64,000 nt of DNA from Branchiostoma belcheri (taxonomy: Eukaryota > Chordata > Leptocardii > Amphioxiformes > Branchiostomatidae). The notes under the pieces were generated by a model. That model saw nothing but the letters and a program-made list of their open reading frames with translations. It made no database searches and was not told where the DNA came from. Position 1 is the first letter of the stretch. Each line of letters begins with the position of its first letter. Location: contig NW_017802791.1 of assembly GCF_001625305.1 (NCBI RefSeq), positions 163,880-227,879 of the forward strand. Direction: 5' to 3'. Positions 21,101 to 30,061 of the stretch are shown here, one piece after another. Both the position numbers and the translations under genes were made by a program.

Positions 21101-23554
21101 AATGTTTAAACATTTTAAGTTTTAAGTTATTTTATAAAAATCGAACGCTTGATAAATGTTTATTACTGTGACATTAGTACATTTATGCCGCATTTCTAAT
21201 CTTTAGTTGTACGGGGTTTGGTGTAATATTGATTATTATAAACCCATCGACCCGACATTTGTGATGTGATTGACTTACGTATGAGCTAGGTTGTTCTACT
21301 CTTTGGTTTGTGAGTACTAGTATGTGTACACAGCACACAGAACAACTGTGATAACAAAATGCCCCTTTGCTAACAATGTGAAAGATGGCGGGCGGCCCTC
21401 TTTCCATATGTCAACATCCTGTGTTTGTGAAACAAGAACTTCTCTCTATTTTTACATCAAATGTAATTTCAGCCTAAAAGACTAGAACATTGATTTCAAA
21501 AATCCAGCTTTGCCGCTCTGAAATGGAATTGGATACCTTAAATGGTTTATGCTAGACTATAGAGTATCAGTCGGATATTATATCATTTCAGCATAAACTA
21601 CTCAAAGCCACACACAATAGATTTCACACACATTACAGTCTTGACCTGCCATGTACTTGGACCACTTCTTGTGGGTGTAGTTCTTGTATTGCTTCTAGAC
21701 CGCACTAAGTCTTATTTTATCAACACAATATACTATAACTATTTATTAGATATACATGTTTTTGAATAATGGTTAACCTTCTATATTGATGTATTTTTAC
21801 TTGTTATTGACCATGTAAATTGTGATGTTGTATATGATGTTGTTTATGTATTTTTGGATGGGGGAGGGCAACTTGTAAAGGTGCGTATGCACCTGCTTTT
21901 CACTTTGTGAAAAATCAAAATAAACAAATAAACAAATAAAAGTTGCATCGTATAAGGATTATCATTTACATGTAACATTCGATGTCTGTTACCCATGTAG
22001 GATGAGGAGCGCCTCCAGCGGCTTCGCCGTGACCTGCAGTTGTTTGAACTGTTCTTGGACGAGGTTCTGTTAGACGAACAAGCCCAGGAGGGCCACACGG
22101 ACACCGCTAACAAGGTGGAGGACACTATGAACGAACTGGACGGACTCATGACAGCCATCGCTGTAGCGGTAAGACACATTACGGCCTTCCTATTTAAGGT
22201 CATGTTGATTTGATTATATGGATGACATCCGGGAGCGCAGGAATTTTTGGCTGTTTCAAAAAAAAAAGTTTTCGACCATACTGTAAATCACAGAAAATAG
22301 TTGGAAAATGAGCAAATATATGCCATAGGTTAAAAAAAAGCGATACCAATGCCGTAGAATGCCAAAATCAAACAAAAAAGGACGAAAATGTAAAGAAATA
22401 AATTCGAAGACTAGATCATTCACCAAACCATACTCTTTGTCATTTGTTCAACCTTTATGACCACGTAGATTTCACAATGAAAGCATTTTTTTTGCCAAAC
22501 TTTTTTTTCACACGCTCGCATCGGTTTTGGGGCTCCCAGAGAATGTTATTCATATAATCAAATCAACATGGCATAAAGTCGCTTTGAGAAACATTTTTAT
22601 ATACCACTAGTAATGCTACTCTAATATTGTAACTATGTAAGCGGTAAACGTTTTTACATCGTAAGACCAATGTAGTAAATTTGAAGCCTCTACCGGGCCT
22701 TCCTACAGGGGTACGGATCGTAGAATTCATTAAAAAATGGGCAAGACAGTCAGTCCGCGGGAGGTTAATTATTTCGTCCTACGGCGCGGTGGCTTAACTC
22801 CCCTGGACATTTTTTTCTTATCTCCAATTATTCTTATTTCTATTTGGCGAAATGCCAACTTTGTTTTTGTGTTGTAGACTTTGTCTGCGTCTGTATGTGT
22901 GTCTGTGGACTGCAGTCCTCGTATGTTCCTCCAGAGAAAGTAGTGCATTTCTTTAATGTTCTGTCAGATCTAGAAAGGAAGTTGAGATTAATGTTTAGTA
23001 AACAATACATCGACAAATGCTAATCGTTTTATAATGAAATACCTTTATTGTACATTCATGCCACGACGGGCTAGGTACAGGTCAAGATATGACAGACACA
23101 TAACGGGAGACAAGAGATGCACTACTTGACTTAGACATACATACGTAAGGAACATACAAGGGTACTATATATTACTAGGCTAATACAAAGTGTTCTAGTC
23201 ACTGAGCTACTATAGAGAGGTCAACTTCTCGCTTTTTTGTACAGTGAAAAATGTGGGAACAGATCATGTTTGTGATACAGGGTTTGTCTAGACGCATCAA
23301 AAATATAAATTTATCATTTGCACTTAGGTGTTCAAAGTATGGGAACATCTCTTTTATATTTACTCTGCTTGCAGAACCACGTCCTGGGATTCACCGAACC
23401 AACAGACGTTACCGAGATCATGTCGACTAGCCTGCGGGACCCAGGCACCGAGTCCGCCCGAGCCATCCGTGACTGCGTGGTGCTGAGGGACTTCAAGACT
23501 CTGGTCGAGAGGGGCCACAGAGACTTCACCCTACTGAGCCGCAAATACAGCTAA
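18122..23554 (+). CDS. IL-6-like secreted four-helix cytokine candidate, copy 1
   Basis: Coding exons 18122-18295, 19443-19547, 22001-22168 and 23375-23554 join with all phase-0 introns into 208 aa. Residues 1-20 or so are a signal peptide, then GPVPTT. Helix A spans the first intron (ARNVAARLYQKASDAYETF then IQEEF). An AB loop with GYC and LEWRNL follows. Exon 3 gives helix B (EERLQRLRRDLQLFELFLDEV) and helix C (ANKVEDTMNELDGLMTAI). Exon 4 gives helix D (RDCVVLRDFKTL). Only two cysteines remain in the mature chain (GYC and RDC). IL-6 has comparable LLEFEVYLEYL and LILRSFKEFL in helices B and D, and the same exon order. I infer a long-chain class I cytokine signalling through a gp130-like receptor. 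An unrelated lineage-specific helical secreted protein remains possible. No N-glycosylation sequon is present. Confidence 0.88.
18355..18545. repeat. Dispersed 'AACCATGG' repeat, copy 3
   Basis: Lies in the first coding intron of cytokine-like gene 1. Contains 'tcgaatcgaatttgtgttaa', 'gtcaaatttgac' and 'cgaacactactgacc', shared with the copies at 27275 and 30955. Confidence 0.45.
18834..19201 (+). mobile_element. Harbinger-like MITE, subfamily A, in intron of cytokine-like gene 1
   Basis: The ends GGCCACAGCAAGTAATT and TTACTTGCTGTGGCC are flanked by TTA at both sides (18831-18833 and 19202-19204). The interior matches 16460-16872 with a deletion. Confidence 0.88.
19578..19681. promoter_or_regulatory. 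Conserved intronic ETS + CArG cluster, copy 1
   Basis: ACTTCCGGG (ETS type) lies about 30 bp after the AB-loop exon, and a perfect SRF CArG box CCATATATGG lies at 19672-19681, 125 bp after the exon. The same pair at nearly the same spacing is present in copies 2 and 3. Confidence 0.5.
19680..20185. repeat. 168-bp tandem repeat, three units
   Basis: Units begin at 19680, 19848 and 20016 (GGTAGTGCTGGGGTGTC) and end with 'ggtggctttaggcgg'. They are nearly identical, so expansion is recent. They begin at the CArG box in intron 2 of cytokine-like gene 1. Confidence 0.95.
20273..21077. mobile_element. TTAA-target element, 805 bp
   Basis: The ends AGGAGTACTAACCTCCAGAA and their exact inverse are flanked by TTAA (20269-20272 and 21078-21081). 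No transposase ORF. A piggyBac-type source is likely from the target. Located in intron 2 of cytokine-like gene 1. Confidence 0.85.
22198..22573 (+). mobile_element. Harbinger-like MITE, subfamily C, in intron 3 of cytokine-like gene 1
   Basis: The ends GGTCATGTTGATTTGATT and AATCAAATCAACATGGCA are flanked by TAA (22195-22197 and 22574-22576). The left core is GGATGACATCC. Confidence 0.88.
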
Positions 23555-23564
23555 ATACTTTAAC

Positions 23565-23770
23565 TTTGTCCACGTGATCTTCACGTGACTATAGCTAAAC
23601 ATGTACGTAAAGGCCACGTGAACGACGCTAAACCCGCTCCAGTAGAAATCACGTGAAGGTCACGTGATCGCAACTAAACCTGCTTTAGTAGAGTAGAAAT
23701 CACGTGAAGGCCACGTGACGATTGTTAGTCTACCTGTTCCACTAAAAACTTCACGTGAACGTCACGTGAT
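23565..23770. promoter_or_regulatory. Array of nine CACGTG motifs just after stop of cytokine-like gene 1
   Basis: Nine CACGTG palindromes, mostly as TCACGTGA or CCACGTGA, fall within about 205 bp of the 3' UTR, in imperfect repeats with 'ctaaacc' spacers. Copies 2 and 3 have two at the matching position. They could be E-box/bHLH-ZIP sites or paired RNA stems. Confidence 0.6.
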
Positions 23771-23778
23771 CGTACCGT

Positions 23779-23793
23779 ATGCTTTAAAAGCAT
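23779..23793 (+). ncRNA. 3' UTR triloop hairpin, copy 1
   Basis: ATGCTT-TAA-AAGCAT: six-bp stem with a three-base loop, 225 nt after the stop codon. Equivalent hairpins with loop CAC lie 52 nt after the stops of copies 2 and 3. Compare Roquin/Regnase stem-loops of cytokine mRNAs. Confidence 0.45.
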
Positions 23794-24516
23794 CGAGACA
23801 AGTTGAAACATAAGAATCCTGTTTTTTAGGGTTGTAAGAAATGTCAGCTCCCATTGTGAGCAATTAGGTCATTACACAGTGCAAACTGAATGCTATGTAA
23901 AATCTAAGACTGATATTTAGTGATCCTAGCCTTGGTGCCATCCTATGTAGTTTACCTGGTCCCATTTGCTAGTTTCAACACAGAGATCAAGTATGACAAC
24001 CTCGGTTAACTACATAGGGTGGCACTTAGGCTACCTTGATCTCAATAATTGGCATTATCGTTGTATTCTATCAATATATATCAACCAAATGGACGTCGGA
24101 TTCAATATTAGGCCCTATTATTTATTAGAGAACGAAAAAATTAAACAAATTTGGGCTATATTTGAAAGTTTCCCTTAGATTGATAGTGTTGGTTATCAAG
24201 AACGTCATAACATATAGCTTAATGTTAGAATTAATTTTTAGGAGATACACACACGGAGTATATTTCACTACAAGGTAGTCATTCTTTTATATATTTGTTC
24301 GCTTTTATATACAGAGCTCATTATTTGGGCCTGTAGGTTAAGAAGACAAATCGTAGCCTTTTTGGGCAAACGCAAGTACTAGATTAGCAGTTATATTTCT
24401 TCATATATAGCAGTGACGCGACCTACCTGTTATGTATGGTATTGCAGATGACTTTCTCGTAGTGTGAAGACATATTTTACACTCATGTACATCTGATGAA
24501 ATGTCATCAAAGTGAG

Positions 24517-24522
24517 AATAAA
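24517..24522 (+). terminator. Polyadenylation signal, cytokine-like gene 1
   Basis: AATAAA about 960 nt after the stop codon. It is the first canonical hexamer I see in the 3' UTR. Confidence 0.5.
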
Positions 24523-24699
24523 ATTTATCAAGTGATCATGGTACAGTGGTATGGGCATATTCTTGTTGTTCATCCTTTGCAAAATCTAGAAGGCCTTTTT
24601 TAAAATAATTATTCCAACATGTAATCACAAGACGTGGTGACGGCACACTCAAGTTGTTTAAACTTATATTAATGCCACCATCCACACAGGGGTCAATAC

Positions 24700-24842
24700 A
24701 ATACTCATTTTCACTTGAGCGAGGTGAGGAAAGTCATGTTAAGTGCCTTTCCCAAGGGCACAAGATCGGTGACATGTCAGGACTCGAACCCGGGACCTCT
24801 TGATTCCCAGTCGAACACTCTGCCGCTACTCTACACGACTCC
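24700..24842 (-). mobile_element. tRNA-derived SINE (minus)
   Basis: On the minus strand: a tRNA-like head with 'agaggtcccgggttcgagtcc' (B box) followed by 'gatcttgtgcccttgggaaaggcac'. Same family as 28860, 35380, 37512 and 56024. Confidence 0.7.
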
Positions 24843-24844
24843 TT

Positions 24845-24970
24845 TATATACGAAACGAATTTGAGTTAAATTTGAGTCAAATTTGGCCCTAAACACACTC
24901 CGAAAACTCCTAAATTACTCCCAAATAGTCGGCTGGTGTTTTGAACTCCAATCAACCATGTCCGGACCTT
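24845..24970. repeat. Dispersed 'AACCATG' repeat, copy 4
   Basis: 'gagttaaatttgagtcaaatttg' type stretch, then 'cgaaaactcctaaatt' and 'caaccatgtccggacc', shared with the copies at 27275 and 30955. Confidence 0.4.
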
Positions 24971-25006
24971 CTACGTGGAATGAAGGTATAAGAAGGACAA
25001 GAAAAA

Positions 25007-25430
25007 GTCCACACTGAATTAATTTTCTGGATGACATCCGCGCGCGCATTGATTTTCGCCAGTTCTAAAAAAAAATCACATCCTCCTAGGCTCTGGCCTG
25101 GTTCTAGGCTGGTCCATGGTAGTTAACGACAATACGGAGCCAGTGGTAACTCTGGAGGACGGCACCCAGGCTGCCAACGCTCCACGACGGCAAGAACTCA
25201 GAACATTCACAGTGCCGATTCATACATTCCTCAAAAAGCCAACATGTGCCAGCTTATTGTATACGTCGCTATGTACTGTCGCAAATTCACAATACTTAAT
25301 TGAGCTTTGTATTCCTGTACGTGGTTTAGAAGCATTTTTATTTTTGGCCGGATTTTTATTTTATTCGCCCGCGCGCACTAGTTTGGGGGTCTTTAGAGAA
25401 TGTCATCCATAAAATTAAGTCGGTGTGGCC
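25007..25430 (+). mobile_element. Harbinger-like MITE, subfamily B
   Basis: Matches 16886-17308 throughout, ending TTAAGTCGGTGTGGCC. The left end is GTCCACACTGAATTAAT with the GGATGACATCCGCGCGCGC core. It abuts the subfamily C element to its right, sharing a single TAA. Confidence 0.82.
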
Positions 25431-25433
25431 TAA

Positions 25434-25829
25434 GGCCATGTTGATTTGATTATATGGATGACATCCGCGCGCGCATCAATTTTCGGCCGTTTCCAAAAAA
25501 AAAAGTTTTCAACCATACTGTAAATCGTACAAAACAGTTGCAAAATGAGCAAAAATATACCATAAGTTACAAAAAAAATTAATAAAAACTATACCAATGT
25601 CGTAGAATGCCAAAATCAAACGAAAAAATACGAAATTGTAAAGAAATGAACTTTAAGACTAGATTATTCGCCAAACCATATTCTGTGCCATTTGCTCAAC
25701 CCTCATGACCACGTAGATTTCATAATGAAAAGAACTTTTTTTTTTTCAAAACTTTTTTTTTATTCGCACGTGCGCATCAGTTTTGGGGCTCCCGGAGGAT
25801 GTCATCCATATAATCAAATCAACATGGCC
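25434..25829 (+). mobile_element. Harbinger-like MITE, subfamily C
   Basis: The ends GGCCATGTTGATTTGATT and AATCAAATCAACATGGCC are flanked by TAA at 25431-25433 and 25830-25832. The left TAA is also the right flank of the subfamily B element. Confidence 0.9.
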
Positions 25830-26549
25830 TAACTAGGAAAACACGGCCTGTGGTGTTCTCTGGGCCACGTATCGGGCGATATCCGCCCATCTCCCAGATG
25901 TCATGACATACGCACGAGTTTACGACTTGGCCGGGTACTATCGGGCACGAAGGAAGTCTTATATCGACATGTAAACGATATTTTCCCATCTTGTTTTGAG
26001 TGAGGCCTAACATTCCATTCAACAGGCATGTCAAATTCTTTCCGCTCAAAAGTCGTCTTTCTTAGAAAAGCGCCAGTCGCTCCATGTAAGTTCTGGGAAA
26101 GAATGTATGTTATTTCCGTTACACTTGTTCACGGGGAAGGGGGGGGGGCTGTACATTTGTTCAAGGGCAGCAAGGATAGAAAGGATCGCATTTCGTGGTA
26201 CACTGAGAACACAGGATACTAGTATATCTTTCGCCCCTTTCGACGTTACACATTCACGAATTTAGCTTCCCGAACGCTAAATGAACGCCCGCCAAGTAAT
26301 AGATAGAGTCATAGAGCACGGTTTGAGGCTGAATACTTGGGTATAGAACTGCCCCTCCCAACAAGGGCATTTCATGTCCCCGGAGCTCCGGAGGCTGAGG
26401 GTCTGTGATATGAAATCCCCGAACTTGGAGTCCCCGAAGTTGTACTCTCAATTTGATTCTGCCTTTGCAGCCACCAAAAGATCTGCTTGGAGATTACGGG
26501 AGACCATGTTCCGCTATGTGGGGGCCTGCATGGGGTGTCCCGATAACGC

Positions 26550-26800
26550 TCTACGCTAAAGTTTGATCGCCGGCTATACGTATTACGCTGAATTCAGGAA
26601 ACCTCTCGATTACGCTTTACGTTAAATTCCAAGTGGCTGCAACGCAATACGTACAATTAAAACGGCGAATACGTTCTACGCAAAATGCTCCAATTACGCT
26701 CTACGTTGAACTGGAGCGATCCGTCTACGCTCTTACCAAGTCCTTGCTCTTATGTAGAATTAAAATGGCCGATTACGCTCTTACGGAAATGGGCATGCGG
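26550..26800. repeat. Degenerate GATTACG-type minisatellite, locus 1
   Basis: Repeated 'gattacgctctacg', 'attacgctttacgttaaa' and 'aattacgctctacgttgaa' units of about 20 bp, preceded by 'gggcctgcatgggg'. A second locus with the same leader lies at 40358-40555. The flanking 25833-26550 shows nothing I recognise. Confidence 0.65.
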
Positions 26801-27274
26801 GTCCCCAAATGTGTGACTGTCACAGTGGCTTGACCGGGGCCTCAGTGTAGCAGGACAGAGGATACAAAAAGACGATGTAATGTTATGATGTGAGACGTAG
26901 TAAGTTAGAAGTGGGAAAACCCCGGTTCATTTGTACCAGTACTATTTCTACATTACGCTATGATACAGTGGGTGTGTAACCACTCCAGGATGTGGCTTGC
27001 TGCGCGCTTCCTTTAACAGAGGAAGAAACTTGGCAAAATCTTCCCAACCACAGAGGCTGTTACAAGATAGATGAGGAAGGGATTCCCCTTTTCTTAACCT
27101 AGTTAGAGGTTTCTATAAGGAAAAAAAACGTAATGAACAAGGGTCTGTATGCGTTTTTTCTCCCTTAGACATTGGCAGTTTTTTTTTTAATTCACTGTTA
27201 ATAGTAGCTGGCCGCTAATAATAAACTTTGTCGGTACTCCCCATACCATATACATTTTGTATTAAGAACCGAAC

Positions 27275-27405
27275 ACCAGCCGATCAAGGTTGTCTAAATA
27301 AAATTTAGGAGCAGTTCGGCCAGATTTAGGTCACGCCTATCTTTCTATTCTTCTAGTCAATTCGAATCAAATTTGAGTTAACTTTGAGTCAAATTTGATT
27401 GCCAA
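27275..27405. repeat. Dispersed 'AACCATGG' repeat, copy 5
   Basis: 'accgaacaccagccgatcaagg', 'tcggccagatttagg' and 'gagttaactttgagtcaaattt' are shared with the other copies of this family. Confidence 0.4.
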
Positions 27406-28004
27406 CCACACGCATCTTATCAAACAATTTCTTTTTACAAACATTGTTGCATGTTTTTTTACCTGGATACCTAAATATATGTGGTGTAAATAACAAATAT
27501 CTGATGTCAGTGAACTGAGGTCAATGCACTCTGGTTGATTAGCTACATGTAAACAGGCTGTGGTGTTTAAAAAGCGGATCTTTCCGGGTTTCTTACGTCA
27601 AAGAAATGACTACGCAGAATTCAACCCATGCTGAATATGCCTTTGGAATGTGCCAAGTCATTCCTATCATACCCTGGACAAAGTAAGAGACAAGTGAGAC
27701 AAGATATGACTGGACAAATTCGCAGTTGAATTTTCTTCATGACATGTATTTTACCAACTCAGGTGAACTTTCATGCTAGTATTAAATTCGCATATCGTGT
27801 GTTTAAACACCGTGAAATATACTGTCATTAAACATTCATGTATTAGTCTTTTTGTATCGTGAATATCCAGTTCCATCCGGATCCATCAAAATCCCATTTT
27901 TAAAGCTGCAGCCGTTCTAGTATAGTACACAACGCCAGCTTATTAAGTTTTGGGGGTAGTTGCTATCAAGTGCAACTGTTTATGAAAAGTTTCTATCCTT
28001 TATA

Positions 28005-28328
28005 CACTCCATGTACAAGCACAATTACAAGATCCATTCTCTATACTTATATAATAGATAAGGTCTCAAGCTTTAGACATTTAGACAGAATGGAAAAATT
28101 TGAATTCCTTATGAAACTTAAGCTTGACAAACCATGTATCATTAGCTCAATATGTTCGTACATCTTTAACTGCGTCAAGAAGCGAGAAGAAGTTGAACGT
28201 GTAAATAGTAGATCACATTAGTATGTATAGTTTAAGTGTTATTGCTGTATTCTTTTTCCCTGTTTATTCATGACCTGTACTTAGCTTGTTAGAGCACAAA
28301 CGTACAATAAAGGTCTTTCATTCATTTA
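28005..28328 (+). mobile_element. LINE 3'-end remnant
   Basis: A frame reads DKVSSFRHLDRMEKFEFLM then ISSICSYIFNCVKKREEVE, a typical LINE ORF2 C-terminus. It is followed by a short 3' tail with 'acaataaaggtctttcattcatt'. It is absent from the paralogous unit, which marks it as an insertion. Confidence 0.55.
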
Positions 28329-28859
28329 TTTTATCTAGCTTGTTACTAAATAGTTTCTGAGTGAATCATATACAGTAACGACTGCAAACTGGCCCGGAGG
28401 CTTGCGGCTGAGACCGCACAGATCACTTCCGGTTGGAACACTCTTGTACTTCCGGTGTAAAAAAAACAAGGCTAGGAATGACGCAATGGTGAGGGAAGCC
28501 CCCCTCGCTTGGCGCAGTTCCAATGTGCGCCGGCGCAGTCTAGAAAAGGGGCGTGGCTTGGCATTAGGGTTGGTTGTTTTTTTTTTTCGTAGGTTTGAGT
28601 TTTGAATTTATGGGATTCCATTACGTTTAGATAGCAGAGCAGAATATCACAGAAGCAAGAAATTCTTTATAAATAAGCGTGCCATCTCTGGCCAATTTTA
28701 GCATAAAGGTAGAGGTATAGTCCCGTAGCCTTTTTTAGGCCGTAGGGTCAGTGGATTGTTAATCCACTGTCTCTTGTGCAGGGTATTGAAATGCTGAACC
28801 CATCTCACTCCTTCCACCGTCTTTTACCTCCCTAACCGAAGTCAGGTACCCATGAAGTG

Positions 28860-28978
28860 AGGAAAGCAAATGTGAAGTGCCTTTCCCAAGGGCACAAGAT
28901 ACGTCAAAGGGTAGGATTAAAACACGGGACCTCTTGGTCCAGAGCCAAGCGCGCTACCGCTGAGCCACACGACCCCAC
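28860..28978 (-). mobile_element. tRNA-derived SINE (minus)
   Basis: Minus-strand head 'ggggtcgtgtggctcagcgg', then a B-box-like part and 'gcccttgggaaaggcac'. More decayed than the copy at 37512. Confidence 0.65.
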
Positions 28979-29680
28979 ACAATTTAGCATACTTTCGTTA
29001 TAAAAAAAAAACTAAAAAAACTAAGTTTATAACTATCTCAAATCAATTGTCTTTCTTTTTTCATACTATCAAGGTATCTTCATCTAGTTTCAATACCCAT
29101 TATTCGTGAAATATCCAATCCAATAAATTTAGCACAATTTTATCATTACTTTCGAACCTGCGTCATTTTCCCAACACCTGATACACCGCGAGAATATCCA
29201 AAATACGTACACTGTGCGCAATGTTACTGTTGATATACGGCTCTGTCGTTGTCTTTTTTTTTTTTGTTCCACTGAATGCTTGACACCTTTTCTTGGATCA
29301 CCTGCGTCTATATTCAAAACCCAAAACAATGACAGCAGTCACCACATACCGGATACACATCAAGTGTTTTAAATAGGCACCGACGTTACAGTGCAGTGGT
29401 GGGCGTAGCAGTCCATATCTACCAGTCACGCCTAGCCTTGTTCAAACAAAGCTCTCAGGAGACAACATGACACTTTCACATGCCTTTTCAAATTCCAGAG
29501 GACTAAAAAAAGTATCCGAGAGACACGGGCTTCCGTGACAAGCACTGAGCTCGAAGTTATTACGTGTTGTGGTGTAAGATTTGATTACGGAATCAGTGAC
29601 CGGAAAACCCCGTCCTGTCAATTGACGTAGTTGATCTTGGATCATTCGGAAGTGTTACTAAATTTAACTTGACCGATATA

Positions 29681-29861
29681 CATAAAAAGGCCACGAAAAA
29701 TGATCAAGGTCCAACAAACCAAACTATCATCAAGAAAGAAAGAAGACAGCGGTACAACTCTACAACATCGTCCGAACTCCAGAATTCTATCTCAGAACAA
29801 CCTCTTACAACTTTCATGATGGATGCAGCGTTCTACAACTTTCTTCCTACTCTCTCAACAA
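29681..29861 (+). promoter_or_regulatory. Core promoter and non-coding first exon of cytokine-like gene 2
   Basis: A TATA-like CATAAAAAGG at 29681-29690 is followed by a conserved leader. The exon ends at 29861 with donor GTAAGT; the acceptor is at 30050. The next 12 bases lead to the ATG. Nearly identical to copy 3 (38591-38770). Upstream, both copies also keep 'ggaaaaccccgtcc' and 'attcggaagtg' (an ETS-like site). Confidence 0.6.
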
Positions 29862-30061
29862 GTAAGTCAATTCAATTTGTTTTTGACTATATTGGAAAGT
29901 TATGTCATGACATTTTTTTAAGTTAATTTCTAGACGAGCAGATTTGCTGGCGTAACGTTGCTATGCATATACTGCTCTGTTATTATTCATTTTATTTTAA
30001 TGTGTGACCCGCTTTTTGCCTAAACTAATGTTTTAATATTGTTTTGACAGAATTATATGTG

